Shown here in pieces: positions 19,417 to 28,653 of a DNA stretch of 52,073 bases. Origin of the DNA: Betaproteobacteria bacterium (GTDB lineage: Bacteria > Pseudomonadota > Gammaproteobacteria > Burkholderiales > Rhodocyclaceae); NCBI GenBank assembly GCA_016194935.1, contig JACQAO010000013.1, positions 1-52,073 of the forward strand. Direction: 5' to 3'. The notes under the pieces were generated by a model. The model worked only from the letters and a program-made list of their open reading frames with translations. It had not been told where the DNA came from and did not search any database. Position 1 is the first letter of the stretch. Each line of letters opens with the position of its first letter. Made by a program: the position numbers and the translations under genes.

Positions 19417-19746
19417 TGGATTACCTTTTATATGAGGAATGATGAGTGGAATTTTTGCTGATCGAACTTTTCCCCGATCAGTGGAAATTATAGCACTCGT
19501 GATTTGAAAGAATCCAGTGAAAAGAATGGATTAAGCGGTAGATCCGGCATTTAAGCCGGTCGCAGGCCGGATAGGCAATATTTATGAGACTTGTCAAACC
19601 GCCGGGAAGCGCCGGTTTCGTTGATCCCGGGATTGTCGCGTGACGGGCCGGTAATTGGAATACAATTTCCACACAGGATATTATTTTAGTAATATTGGCG
19701 CCGGACGAATATCAATCCGAATTCACTACACAAGAGGAGAACCAAC
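19417..19746. promoter_or_regulatory. Divergent control region between the lipoprotein gene and tusA
   Basis: 330 bp without a gene. For the lipoprotein, a minus-strand TATAAT is at 19487-19492 and an inverted repeat CTGATCG/CGATCAG (19458-19481) falls at the predicted mRNA start. For tusA, TTGGAA (19655-19660) and TATTAT (19679-19684) are 18 bp apart on the plus strand, with an AGGAGA ribosome binding site before the ATG. In between are CCGGC-type short inverted repeats at about 19545-19570. Both promoters are by-eye calls. Confidence 0.5.
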
Positions 19747-19974
19747 ATGAACTTTGACAAAGACCTCGACGCACGCGGCCTGAACTGCCCGCTGCCGATA
19801 CTCCGTGCGAAGAAGGCACTCAACGACATGACGGGCGGGCAAGTATTGCGCATCCTGTCTACCGATCCGGGTTCCGTCAAGGATTTCGCAGCATTTGCCA
19901 AACAGACCGGCAACGAGTTGCTTTCCAGCGCGGAAAACAACAAGGAATTCGAGTTCTACCTGAAGCGTAAGTAA
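19747..19974 (+). CDS. tusA: TusA-family sulfurtransferase
   Basis: 75 residues with the family hallmark LDARGLNCPLPILRAKKAL: the sulfur-carrying Cys of the CPxP motif is at residue 16. The remainder (GGQVLRILSTDPGSVKDFAAFAKQTGNELL) matches the TusA fold. TusA proteins pass persulfide sulfur to partners, in tRNA thiolation in E. coli and in cytoplasmic sulfur oxidation (rhodanese-TusA-DsrE and Dsr/sHdr systems) in sulfur oxidisers. The DsrE2 gene 247 bp downstream points to the second role. The symbol denotes family only. Confidence 0.93.
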   Translation: MNFDKDLDARGLNCPLPILRAKKALNDMTGGQVLRILSTDPGSVKDFAAFAKQTGNELLSSAENNKEFEFYLKRK

Positions 19975-20221
19975 GCTTTGCCGATGGCGCCGGATGCTGC
20001 GCCCCTTGGAGCTTTTAAGCCTTCGTTCGCCGGAGGTGGTTATGTGTCTGAGTGTGAATTATCGGCGTTTATTTTTTCATAGAAAAAATTGAATCGCCAC
20101 GGAGGCAGGCTTGGGGGCAGACTTCCGGCTGGGCCAGCCGCAAGCCGCTTAAAAACACATCAGGTTTCAAGCATCGATCAAAATATTCTTCGGCAACTGC
20201 CGAACATGACAGGAGGTCAGC

Positions 20222-20836
20222 ATGGGTGCGATTCCGGAAATTGCCAGTATCGACGAACTAATCCAGCGACGGCTTGATGAGATTCTGCCGCAGAGAATTG
20301 AGCAGGCCATGCAGGCGCGCGAGGAAGGCCGCACGCCTTCGATGACCATCATCGCCACCAAAGGCACGCTGGACTGGGCGTACCCGCCCTTCATCCTGGC
20401 TTCAACGGCTGCGGCGCTGGGCTGGGATGTGAAAGTGTTCTTCACTTTTTATGGATTGAACCTGCTCAAGAAGGATATTTCCGACCTGAAGGTGAGCCCC
20501 CTGGGCAATCCCGGCATGCCGATGAAAATGCCTTTCGGCCCGGACTGGTTCAAGAGCCTCAACTGGAATATTCCGAATCTGGTCCAGGCCGGCATCCCCG
20601 GCTTCGAGTCGGTTGCCACCATGTTGATGCAGCAAACCATCAAGAACAACGGCGTCGCCAGCATCGATGAGCTGCGCTCCCTGTCGCAGGAGGCCGATGT
20701 CAAATTCCTCGCCTGTCAGATGACGGTCGAGTTGTTCGGTTTCAACCACGACGATTTCATCGACGGGCTCGACTTCGTCGGCGCCGCCACCTTTTTGCCG
20801 GAAGCGGCGAAGGCCAACGTCAGCCTGTTCATTTAG
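20222..20836 (+). CDS. dsrE2: DsrE2-like sulfur carrier protein
   Basis: 204 residues, DsrE/DsrF/DsrH-like superfamily. An N-terminal extension (SIDELIQRRLDEILPQRIEQAMQ) precedes MTIIATKGTLDWAYPPFILASTAAALGWDVKVFF, the typical start of the DsrE2 fold; the GLNLLKKDI segment follows. A conserved cysteine lies in VKFLACQMTVELFGF at about residue 160, the position of the sulfur-binding Cys in this family. DsrE2 proteins exchange persulfide with TusA. A strong AGGAGG precedes ATG 20222. Gene order tusA-dsrE2 is typical of sulfur oxidisers, though no rhodanese gene is adjacent here. Confidence 0.92.
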   Translation: MGAIPEIASIDELIQRRLDEILPQRIEQAMQAREEGRTPSMTIIATKGTLDWAYPPFILASTAAALGWDVKVFFTFYGLNLLKKDISDLKVSPLGNPGMPMKMPFGPDWFKSLNWNIPNLVQAGIPGFESVATMLMQQTIKNNGVASIDELRSLSQEADVKFLACQMTVELFGFNHDDFIDGLDFVGAATFLPEAAKANVSLFI

Positions 20837-20924
20837 GACATTGAGGACATCGCCGGATAGATTTTTTGCAACGACAACCCGCCTTTTGAAAACTACATTT
20901 CCCCTACAGGGAGGAGACCCAGAT

Positions 20925-22301
20925 ATGAAACTCAGGAAGATTGCAGCCCTGCTGGCTATTAGCGGCTTCGCAGTTCCGGCTTTTGCGACGGACGGATATT
21001 TTGCGCATGGCTATGGCATGACCGCCAAAGGCATGGGCGGCGCCGCAACCGCCATGGCCAAGGACTCCTTTGGCGGCGCCAACAACCCGGCCAGCATGGT
21101 CTGGGCTGGCGACCGGCTGGATGTGGGCGTGGATTTATTTTCTCCGAAACGCAGCGCTGAGCGCACCGGCAGCCTGGCAGGAATCAACGGCGCCGTTGAA
21201 AGCGGCAGCAATGCGTTCCTGATCCCTGAGTTTGGCTACAACAAAATGCTGGGCTGGGACATGTCGGCGGGAGTCACCGTCTACGGCAACGGCGGCATGA
21301 ACACCAATTATCCAGGGGGCCAGATCGCCGGCGGTCCAGGCACGGTTTGCAATCAATTCAATCCGGGAACGGCCACGACGCGCTACAACCTGCTGTGCGG
21401 CAATGGTGATTTGGGGATCAACCTGGTTCAACTGGTTGTCGCGCCGACTTTTGCCATGAAGGTGAACAAGAACAATTCTTTTGGCGCCTCATTCCTCATT
21501 GGCTATCAGCAATTTGCTGCACGCGGCCTGCAAGGGTTCATAGGGTTCACTCCGAATCCCATGACCGGCGGCGCTAACCTGACCAATCAGGGCTACGATA
21601 CTTCCAGTGGCTATGGCTTGCGTTTGGGCTGGATGGGTAAGGTGTCGGATAACGTTACTCTTGGGGCCGCCTACGCCACCAAGATGAAAATGGGCAAGTT
21701 CGACAAATACAGGGATTTGTTCGCCGGACAGGGCTATTTCGATCTGCCGGAGAACATGAGCTTCGGCGTCTCGGTCAAAGCTTCCCCGACCGTAACCGTC
21801 GCCGCCGATTATGAGCGCATCAGCTATTCCAGCATTAAATCGATTGCCAATCCGAGCACCAATGTCGGCGTTTCCATGCCGCAGACGGGGTATACCACCG
21901 GTTCTCTGGGTTGCGATACCTGCCGCGGTTTTGGCTGGGGTAGTGTCAATGTAATCAAGCTCGGCGCTGAATACCAGTACAGCCCGGTATTGACGTTGCG
22001 TGTAGGCTATAACCATACTGATAACCCGATCCAGGCCCGCGATGTGACCTTCAATATCCTTGCTCCGGGCGTCGTTCAGGATCATGTCACGCTGGGCTTC
22101 ACCTACAGCCTCAGCAAAAATTCAGAGCTGACCATGGCCTATATGCACGCAGCCGAGAAATCGGTGACAGGCAGGAGTTTGTATAACAACTACGTAACAA
22201 CGACCCCTGGTGTGCCGGGAGGCATTGGCATCGCTGGAAATGAAACCATCAAGATGTACCAGAATTCGCTGGGTATCGCTTACGGCATCAAGTTTCAGTA
22301 A
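20925..22301 (+). CDS. FadL/OmpP1/TodX-family outer membrane transporter
   Basis: 458 residues. A signal peptide (MKLRKIAALLAISGFAVPAFA) ends before TDGYFAHGYGMTAKGMGGAATAMAKDS, the N-terminal plug region typical of FadL proteins, including the NNPASM motif. The rest is alternating aromatic/hydrophobic beta-barrel strands ending in a C-terminal FQ, suitable for BAM recognition. The family imports hydrophobic compounds across the outer membrane. An AGGGAGGAG ribosome binding site supports ATG 20925. It lies 88 nt after dsrE2 and ends at an intrinsic terminator, so it may share the dsrE2 transcript. Substrate unknown. Confidence 0.92.
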   Translation: MKLRKIAALLAISGFAVPAFATDGYFAHGYGMTAKGMGGAATAMAKDSFGGANNPASMVWAGDRLDVGVDLFSPKRSAERTGSLAGINGAVESGSNAFLIPEFGYNKMLGWDMSAGVTVYGNGGMNTNYPGGQIAGGPGTVCNQFNPGTATTRYNLLCGNGDLGINLVQLVVAPTFAMKVNKNNSFGASFLIGYQQFAARGLQGFIGFTPNPMTGGANLTNQGYDTSSGYGLRLGWMGKVSDNVTLGAAYATKMKMGKFDKYRDLFAGQGYFDLPENMSFGVSVKASPTVTVAADYERISYSSIKSIANPSTNVGVSMPQTGYTTGSLGCDTCRGFGWGSVNVIKLGAEYQYSPVLTLRVGYNHTDNPIQARDVTFNILAPGVVQDHVTLGFTYSLSKNSELTMAYMHAAEKSVTGRSLYNNYVTTTPGVPGGIGIAGNETIKMYQNSLGIAYGIKFQ

Positions 22302-22326
22302 ATAGAACATGTTTTAGTTTTACATG

Positions 22327-22358
22327 GGGCTGAAAGCGGAAACGCTCTCAGCCCTTTT
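22327..22358 (+). terminator. Intrinsic terminator after the FadL-type gene
   Basis: GGGCTGAAAGCG, loop GAAA, CGCTCTCAGCCC, then TTTTT: one internal A-C mismatch in an otherwise GC-rich stem. It separates the porin gene from the exported-protein gene 30 bp downstream, which may depend on read-through. Confidence 0.92.
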
Positions 22359-22387
22359 TGTTGCCAAAATTCATGGAGGAGAGCGAT

Positions 22388-23293
22388 ATGTCCAAGATTT
22401 TCAGAACCCTGGTTTTTCTGGCCCTGGGCTTGAATTCGGCACTGGCATTGGCCCAGGAATTGAAACCTTTTGTACTGGCGTCTAAAGGACCGGGTGATGA
22501 AGCGCAGAAAATCGAGGCGACCAAGGCGGCGCTGACCCAGGCGGGCTTCACTGTAGCCGGCAGCTATTCGCCATATGCGAATGTCACGGTGATCGGCGTG
22601 ACCAACGACGAACTGAGGAATACCGCCGCCAAAACGGAGCACGGCGGTTTCGGTGCGGCTATGCGCGTCGCGGTGACCAAGGTCAAGAATGAAGTGCAGG
22701 TGTCTTACACCAACCCGCCTTACTGGGCCAGCGTCTACCGCATGGCGGGCGACTTGAAAGACACTGCGGCAAAGCTACAGACTGCGCTCGGCAAGATCGA
22801 GGAGTATGGCGCCAAAGGCATGAGTGCGGCGCAGTTGCGCAAGTATCACTATGCGCCGTTCATGGAGTATTTTGATGAACCCAACGAGCTTGCCAGCTAC
22901 CCCAGTTATGAAGATGCGATCAAGGCAGTCGAGGCCGGGCTGGCGGCGGGAAAACAAGGTGTGACCAAGGTCTATCGTGTCGATGTCGCCGGCAAGAAGG
23001 AGTCGCTGTTCGGCGTGGCGATGAAGGGATCGGGCGACAACAAGATGATGGATGACGCCTATCTCATGAGCGAAATCGACTTCAAGGATATCAAGTCGTC
23101 CGCGCATCTGCCCTACGATATTCTGGTTTCGGGCAACAAGGTGTATGCGGAATATGCCCGTTTCCGCATCGCCGTTAGCTTCCCTGACCTGTCCATGATG
23201 GGCTCCAACAGTTTCATGAATATCATGAAGTCGCCGGAAGCCATCCGCGAGGCGCTGGCGCTGACGGTCGGAGGCAAAAAAGACGCACGTTGA
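22388..23293 (+). CDS. Exported protein of unknown function
   Basis: 301 residues. Signal peptide MSKIFRTLVFLALGLNSALALA followed by QELKPFVLASKGPGDEAQKIEATKAAL. A first segment (about 24-120) has the alternation of FTVAGSYSPYANVTVIGVTND, resembling small alpha/beta binding domains; the middle is helical (LKDTAAKLQTALGKIEEYG). A region around LRKYHYAPFMEYFDEPNELASY and the C-terminal part with IDFKDIKSSAHLPYDILV look conserved but I do not recognise the family. GGAGGAG precedes ATG 22388. Only one terminator separates it from the FadL-type gene, so a link with the TusA/DsrE2/FadL cluster is possible. Confidence 0.75.
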   Translation: MSKIFRTLVFLALGLNSALALAQELKPFVLASKGPGDEAQKIEATKAALTQAGFTVAGSYSPYANVTVIGVTNDELRNTAAKTEHGGFGAAMRVAVTKVKNEVQVSYTNPPYWASVYRMAGDLKDTAAKLQTALGKIEEYGAKGMSAAQLRKYHYAPFMEYFDEPNELASYPSYEDAIKAVEAGLAAGKQGVTKVYRVDVAGKKESLFGVAMKGSGDNKMMDDAYLMSEIDFKDIKSSAHLPYDILVSGNKVYAEYARFRIAVSFPDLSMMGSNSFMNIMKSPEAIREALALTVGGKKDAR

Positions 23294-23321
23294 TTGGGGC
23301 GTCCAAAATACACACCGGCGA

Positions 23322-26132
23322 TTAGTCGAACCGTGCAAGCTGACCGCGTAGCTGGCCGGCGAGCACGTTGAAACCGGCAAGTCGTTCGCGCTCCTGCGCC
23401 ACCACCAGGGCCGGAGCGCGTTCGACAAAACCCGGCAGCGCCAGTTTGTTTTCCGCTTTGGCGATTTCACCCGCGACACGGGCGATCTCCTTGGCTATTC
23501 GTTCGCGTTCGGCGGCGACATCAATCTCGATTTTCAACATCAATCGGAAATCACCTACGTTCTGCACGGGCGCGTCGCTTTCAGGCAGTTCATACCCGGC
23601 GGCGAGTACGCTTTCCAGCCGTGCCAGAGCCCTCAGGTAAGGCGCAAACAATTCGATGGTGGCGCTGTCGCCAGTGGCGACCAGTGGCGCTTTCAGCGCC
23701 GGGGCAATGTTCATTTCACCACGCAGGCTGCGGCAGGCGTTGACCATTTCCTTGAGCAAATGAATATTCGCTTCGGCTGCCGTGTCGATTTTTTCCGGCT
23801 GGGCCTGCGGGTAGGGTTGCAGCATCAGGCTATCGCCATCCTTGCCGGCCAGTGTCTTGACGGATTGCCAGAGTTCTTCGGTGATGAACGGTATCAAGGG
23901 ATGGGCGAGACGCAGCATGACTTCCAGTACACGTACCAGAGTGCGGCGGGTGGTGCGTTGTTGCACCACGCCGCCTTGCAGTAACTGTACCTTGGCGAGT
24001 TCCAGATACCAGTCGCAGTACTCGTCCCAGACAAATTCATACATCGCGCGGGCGGCCAGGTCGAAGCGGTATTCGGCAAAATGCGCGGCAACCTCAACCT
24101 CTGCGTGCTGCAGGCGGCTGACGATCCAGCGGTCGGCGAAGCTGAATTCCAGCGGCAGGGATTCATCCAGACCGACATCCTGTCCCTCGCAGTTCATCAG
24201 TACGAAGCGCGAGGCGTTCCACAGTTTGTTGCAAAAATTGCGATAACCCTCGCAGCGATTCAGGTCAAACTTGATGTCGCGGCCCGGCGAGGCGAGACTG
24301 GCGTAGGTGAAGCGCAGCGCATCGGCGCCGAAGGCGGGTATGCCCTTGGGAAACTCCTTGCGCGTGCGCTTTTCGATTTGCGCCGCCTGTTTGGGATTCA
24401 TCAGGCCGCTGGTGCGTTTCTGCACCAGGGCTTCGACATCAATGCCGTCGATCAGGTCAATCGGGTCGAGCACATTGCCTTTCGACTTCGACATCTTTTG
24501 GCCTTCTGCGTCGCGGATCAGGCCGGTCACGAACACTTCCCGGAAAGGAATCCTGCCAGTGAGGCGCCTGGTCATCATCACCATCCGCGCCACCCAGAAG
24601 AAAATAATGTCGAAGCCGGTGACCAGCACCGAGGAGGGCAGGTACAGGTCAAGCGCATCGTTTGATTTGGCCGGATACTCGGGTGTCCAGTCGAGCGTGG
24701 AGAACGGCCACAAGGCGGAGGAATACCAGGTATCCAGCACATCCGGATCGCGCGTCAGCTTGCCGCTGTAGCCATCCTTGGCTGCAAGTTGTTGGGCCTC
24801 GGCGGCGTCGTGCGCCACGTAGATTTTTCCTGCGTTGTCGTACCACGCCGGAATCTGGTGGCCCCACCACAACTGGCGTGAGATGCACCAGTCCTGGATG
24901 TTGTTGAGCCATTGGTTATAGGTATTGACCCAGTTTTCCGGAACGAACTTGATTTCGCCTGATGCCACGCATTCCAGCGCCTGTCCGGCAATACTTCTGC
25001 CATTCGCGCCAGGCTTGCTCACCGCGACAAACCACTGGTCGGTGAGCATCGGTTCGATTACCGCGCCGCTGCGGTCGCCCACCGGCACCATGTTTTTATG
25101 CGGTACGGCTTTTTCGAGGTAGTTCATTCGCTCCAGATCGGCCAGCACCGCCTTGCGGCAGTCGTAGCGGTCCAGCCCCTGATAGGCCGCCGGCGCGTTG
25201 TCGTTCATTTTCGCGTCCAGCGTGAAAATGGTGATCATGGCGATGCCGTGACGCTGGGCGCAGGCATAGTCGTTGAAATCATGGGCGCCGGTGATCTTGA
25301 CGCAACCGCTGCCGAATTCCGGGTCGACAAAACTGTCGGCAATGATGGGAATCTTCCGCTCGCACAAAGGCAGATCGACATACTCGCCGATCAAATGCCG
25401 GTAGCGCGCGTCCTCCGGATGTACCGCCAATGCACCGTCCGCCAGCATGGTTTCGGGGCGGGTGGTGGCGATATGCATGCCCCGCATTCCCTCTTTCGGG
25501 CCGTCGGAAAAAGGGTAGAGAATGTGCCACATGTGGCCGTCGCGCTCCTGCATCACCACTTCGAGATCGGATACCGCCGTCAGCAATACCGGGTCCCAGT
25601 TCACCAGGCGTTTGCCGCGGTAGATCAAGCCTTCGTTGTAGAGCCGGACGAAGCTCTCGGTGACGGTCTTGGAAAGGCCGGCGTCCATGGTGAAGCGCTC
25701 GCGCGACCAATCGGGCGAAGTGCCGAGGCGGCGCATCTGTTGGGTGATGGCCGAGCCGGATTGCTGCTTCCATTCCCACACTTTTTCGACAAACTTCTCG
25801 CGGCCCAGATCGTGACGTGAGACGCCTTGCGCATCAAGCTGGCGCTCCACCACGATCTGCGTGGCGATACCGGCATGGTCGGTACCCGGTTGCCACAAGG
25901 TGTTGTCGCCGCGCATGCGGTGGTAGCGGATCAGCGTGTCCATCAGCGTGTGCTGGAAGCCGTGGCCCATGTGCAGCGTGCCGGTGACATTGGGCGGCGG
26001 CAGCATAATGCTGAAGGTGCTTGCTTTCGGCTTGCTGCGGTCGAAGCCGGCCTTGAAATAGCCGTGACCTTCCCAGTGAGCATACCAGCGCAATTCGATG
26101 GCGGCGGGATCGAAGCTTTTGGGGAGTTCCAT
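23322..26132 (-). CDS. valS: Valine--tRNA ligase
   Basis: 936 residues, typical for bacterial ValRS. Class I motifs are intact: HMGHG (residues 54-58) inside [15 protein letters not shown], and KMSKSKGN near residue 547. The editing domain occupies roughly 190-330 ([21 protein letters not shown]), and the C-terminal coiled coil ([25 protein letters not shown]) is present. It charges tRNA-Val and edits misactivated Thr. It is last in the pepA-holC-hypothetical-valS order, the normal betaproteobacterial arrangement. Confidence 0.99.
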   Translation of the reverse strand: MELPKSFDPAAIELRWYAHWEGHGYFKAGFDRSKPKASTFSIMLPPPNVTGTLHMGHGFQHTLMDTLIRYHRMRGDNTLWQPGTDHAGIATQIVVERQLDAQGVSRHDLGREKFVEKVWEWKQQSGSAITQQMRRLGTSPDWSRERFTMDAGLSKTVTESFVRLYNEGLIYRGKRLVNWDPVLLTAVSDLEVVMQERDGHMWHILYPFSDGPKEGMRGMHIATTRPETMLADGALAVHPEDARYRHLIGEYVDLPLCERKIPIIADSFVDPEFGSGCVKITGAHDFNDYACAQRHGIAMITIFTLDAKMNDNAPAAYQGLDRYDCRKAVLADLERMNYLEKAVPHKNMVPVGDRSGAVIEPMLTDQWFVAVSKPGANGRSIAGQALECVASGEIKFVPENWVNTYNQWLNNIQDWCISRQLWWGHQIPAWYDNAGKIYVAHDAAEAQQLAAKDGYSGKLTRDPDVLDTWYSSALWPFSTLDWTPEYPAKSNDALDLYLPSSVLVTGFDIIFFWVARMVMMTRRLTGRIPFREVFVTGLIRDAEGQKMSKSKGNVLDPIDLIDGIDVEALVQKRTSGLMNPKQAAQIEKRTRKEFPKGIPAFGADALRFTYASLASPGRDIKFDLNRCEGYRNFCNKLWNASRFVLMNCEGQDVGLDESLPLEFSFADRWIVSRLQHAEVEVAAHFAEYRFDLAARAMYEFVWDEYCDWYLELAKVQLLQGGVVQQRTTRRTLVRVLEVMLRLAHPLIPFITEELWQSVKTLAGKDGDSLMLQPYPQAQPEKIDTAAEANIHLLKEMVNACRSLRGEMNIAPALKAPLVATGDSATIELFAPYLRALARLESVLAAGYELPESDAPVQNVGDFRLMLKIEIDVAAERERIAKEIARVAGEIAKAENKLALPGFVERAPALVVAQERERLAGFNVLAGQLRGQLARFD

Positions 26133-26190
26133 CTGGAAAATAATTTGCGGTAATGAGGCCGCGAATTATACCGGAGCAGGCAGTGCCAAA

Positions 26191-26583
26191 TTACGATTCG
26201 GTGCTATCGGCGCTGGATCCAGCCTCATCGGGCGCTTGCAAAGCGGCCTCCAGGCGCGGCAGTAAATCATCGCGGGCGCGATTGGCCAGCAGGGCGACAA
26301 GATGATCGGTGATGCCGTCCATGGCGCGGATCACCAGTTGCGGCAACTGCTCGTCAAGCCAGGTTTCAATTTCACGGGTCAGCAGCACTTGCCGTTCCGC
26401 AAGCAATTGACGGATGTGCGCGTCGGCCTGCGGCAGAATAGCCTGCGCGGCGACTACGTCGGTCAATACCGGGACATCATCGGAGGCGGAATCCGTCGTT
26501 GGCGCGGCTTCACTGTTGGCGCCCGCGACAAACACGCGCCGGCGCATCAGCGCATCCGCCTGCTCGATCAGGTTATTGCTCAC
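26191..26583 (-). CDS. Conserved hypothetical protein between holC and valS
   Basis: 130 residues, acidic, no signal peptide or membrane segment. It contains DVPVLTDVVAAQ followed by a helical segment (IRQLLAERQVLLTREIETWLDEQLPQLVIRAMDGITDHLV) and a Ser/Asp/Glu-rich tail. The VPVLTDVV string and position recall the DUF2486-type proteins of Burkholderiales, but I hold that assignment loosely. Its start overlaps the holC stop by 4 nt, so it is co-translated. Function unknown. Confidence 0.75.
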   Translation of the reverse strand: MSNNLIEQADALMRRRVFVAGANSEAAPTTDSASDDVPVLTDVVAAQAILPQADAHIRQLLAERQVLLTREIETWLDEQLPQLVIRAMDGITDHLVALLANRARDDLLPRLEAALQAPDEAGSSADSTES

Positions 26584-27014
26584 AGAGGCGTCTTGTCCAG
26601 GTCGCGGAATTCGATGTCGTAACCACGGTCGCGGTAGAATTTGACACGCTCCCGCGCCGGCAGTCGAACGGCGTCATCCTGGCTGACGATCTCCACCAGG
26701 TTCTCGAAACGGCTAAAGCCCGGCGGCAGCTCGTCACTGAGGTTGAGCAGGCGCTTTTCCTGCGGCAAGTCGTCGAGCCTGCTGGCGATCAATATCGGCG
26801 TCTGCGGCGCAAGTGGAGAATCGGCACGGCAATGCGCCAGAAAACCGGTGGCGGGTTGCGTCCATAACAGACGGTCAACACGTTCGGCGACGCCAGCATC
26901 CGACGCATAGACCAAGGCTGCCGCCGGAGGATTCAGCGCGCTGAGTTGCATCAGCCAGGCGGCGGCAGCTTGCAGGCGATCTGCTGCGCCGTGGCAGAAA
27001 AGCACTTTCGTCAT
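26580..27014 (-). CDS. holC: DNA polymerase III chi subunit
   Basis: 144 residues with the chi fold: VLFCHGAADRLQAAAAWLMQLSALNP at the N-terminus, VYASDAGVAERVDRLLWTQPATGFLAHC, PILIASRLDDLPQEKRLLNLSDELPPGFSRFENLVEIV, and YRDRGYDIEFRDL at the end, all typical. Chi links the clamp loader (via psi) to single-stranded DNA-binding protein. It lies 29 nt downstream of pepA and overlaps the next gene by 4 nt, the common pepA-holC-valS neighbourhood. Confidence 0.95.
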   Translation of the reverse strand: MTKVLFCHGAADRLQAAAAWLMQLSALNPPAAALVYASDAGVAERVDRLLWTQPATGFLAHCRADSPLAPQTPILIASRLDDLPQEKRLLNLSDELPPGFSRFENLVEIVSQDDAVRLPARERVKFYRDRGYDIEFRDLDKTPL

Positions 27015-27043
27015 GGCGCCGGGTACTGGTGATTAATCGACGA

Positions 27044-28543
27044 TTAACCAACCTGTGCGCCGACACGCGCCAGCAGGAAGTGTGTCAGTAACGGCACCGG
27101 GCGGCCTGTTGCCCCTTTTTCCTTGCCTGATTTCCAGGCGGTGCCAGCGACATCCAGATGCGCCCAGTGGTACTTCTTGGTGTAACGCGCGAGGAAGCAA
27201 GCGGCTGTGATCGATCCGGCAGGGCGTCCGCCGATATTGGCCATGTCGGCGAACGGGCTCTTCAACTGCTCCTGATAATCGTCCCAGAGCGGCAACTGCC
27301 AGGCGCGGTCGTAGGCGTTCTGACCGGCGTGGAGCAGCTCGCGGGCGAGACCGTCGTCATTGGCAAACAGGCCGCTGGCGACATGGCCCAGCGCGATTAC
27401 GCAAGCGCCGGTGAGGGTGGCAATGTCAATGACGCAAGCGGGTTCGAAGCGCTCCGCGTAGGTCAGTGCGTCGCAGAGTATTAGGCGGCCTTCGGCATCG
27501 GTGTTGAGAATTTCGACGGTTTGGCCGGACATTGAAGTCACGATGTCGCCAGGCCGGCTGGCGCCTCCGCCAGGCATGTTTTCCACGGTCGGAATCAGGC
27601 CGATGACATTCGCCGGCAAAGCCATCTGGGCGATGGCTTTCATGGAACCGAGCACGCTGGCGGCGCCGCACATGTCGTATTTCATTTCATCCATTTCCGG
27701 GCCGGGCTTCAGGGATATGCCGCCGGTATCGAAAGTGACGCCTTTGCCGACCAGCACCACCGGCTTCTCCCCCTTCTTGCCGCCGTCATGACGCAGAATG
27801 ATGAATTTGGGCGGCTGATGCGAACCCAGCGTGACGGATAGCAGTGAACCCATGCCGAGCTTTTCCATGTCGGCGCGCTCCAGCACTTCTACCTTGAGCT
27901 TGTGCTCCTTGCGCATTCCCAGCGCTTGTTCGGCTAGATAAGTGGGCGTGCACACATTGCCGGGCAGATTGCCCAGGTCTTTTGCGAAATTCATTCCGGC
28001 GGCGATCGCCTGTCCCTGCATCAACGCTGTTTCGGCAGCGGATAGATCGGTGCGGCTTTCCACAGACAGCGTCAGTTTCCGCAGCGGGCGGCGAACTTCA
28101 TCCTTCTTCGACTTGTAGCGGTCGAAGCGGTAGAGCGTTTCGAACACCATCAGCGTGGTCTGGCGGATGCGCCAGGACATGTCGCGTTTTTTTACCGGCA
28201 GTTCCGTCAACGTCAGGCTGGCGTCGAAAGCGCCGGTTTCATTGAGCGTGCGTACTGCGGTGGAAACCGCATCGCGGAACTCCTTCTCGCGGAAATCTTT
28301 TTCCTTGCCCAGGCCGACCAGCAACACGCGGTCGCAGAGAGTGCCAGGCACATTGTGCAGCAACAGTGTCGTGCCGGCCTTGCCCTCCATGTCGCCGCGC
28401 CGCAGCAGATCGGAAATATGATTACCGGCGGCCTGGTTGATGATTTCGCCGGGGACGGAAAGCTTGCGCGGTTCGAACACGCCGACTACGACACAGGCAG
28501 TACGCTGCTTTTCCGGGCTGCCGCTTTTTATGCTAAATTCCAT
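27044..28543 (-). CDS. pepA: Leucyl aminopeptidase (cytosol aminopeptidase)
   Basis: 499 residues, M17 family. The N-terminal domain (about 1-160) precedes the catalytic domain with [19 protein letters not shown] (metal-binding Lys and Asp), [14 protein letters not shown] and the signature [18 protein letters not shown]. It is a hexameric dizinc or dimanganese aminopeptidase; in E. coli it also binds DNA in site-specific recombination. The gene is divergent from lptF and leads the pepA-holC-valS group. Confidence 0.98.
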   Translation of the reverse strand: MEFSIKSGSPEKQRTACVVVGVFEPRKLSVPGEIINQAAGNHISDLLRRGDMEGKAGTTLLLHNVPGTLCDRVLLVGLGKEKDFREKEFRDAVSTAVRTLNETGAFDASLTLTELPVKKRDMSWRIRQTTLMVFETLYRFDRYKSKKDEVRRPLRKLTLSVESRTDLSAAETALMQGQAIAAGMNFAKDLGNLPGNVCTPTYLAEQALGMRKEHKLKVEVLERADMEKLGMGSLLSVTLGSHQPPKFIILRHDGGKKGEKPVVLVGKGVTFDTGGISLKPGPEMDEMKYDMCGAASVLGSMKAIAQMALPANVIGLIPTVENMPGGGASRPGDIVTSMSGQTVEILNTDAEGRLILCDALTYAERFEPACVIDIATLTGACVIALGHVASGLFANDDGLARELLHAGQNAYDRAWQLPLWDDYQEQLKSPFADMANIGGRPAGSITAACFLARYTKKYHWAHLDVAGTAWKSGKEKGATGRPVPLLTHFLLARVGAQVG

Positions 28544-28575
28544 TTAATTTTCCTCGCATGGATTTGGGGATGCCG

Positions 28576-28627
28576 TTGACATTGGCTACTTTAGCGAATT
28601 ATCGGCGACTTTTTTAATTATCTCCAA
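28576..28627. promoter_or_regulatory. Divergent pepA / lptF promoter region
   Basis: A perfect TTGACA lies at 28576-28581 on the plus strand toward lptF, though the -10 at the right distance is poor. On the minus strand toward pepA, GATAAT (28598-28603) has TTGGAG 18 bp upstream (28622-28627). The 110-bp gap thus plausibly holds both promoters, interleaved. Confidence 0.4.
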
Positions 28628-28653
28628 ATTTATCTCAAAAAGTCAAAATCAAG

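Noticed and set aside
19540..19572. Terminator in the tusA upstream region (CCGGC repeats)
   Set aside because: The short inverted repeats around 19545-19570 are not followed by a U-run on either strand, and no gene ends nearby.
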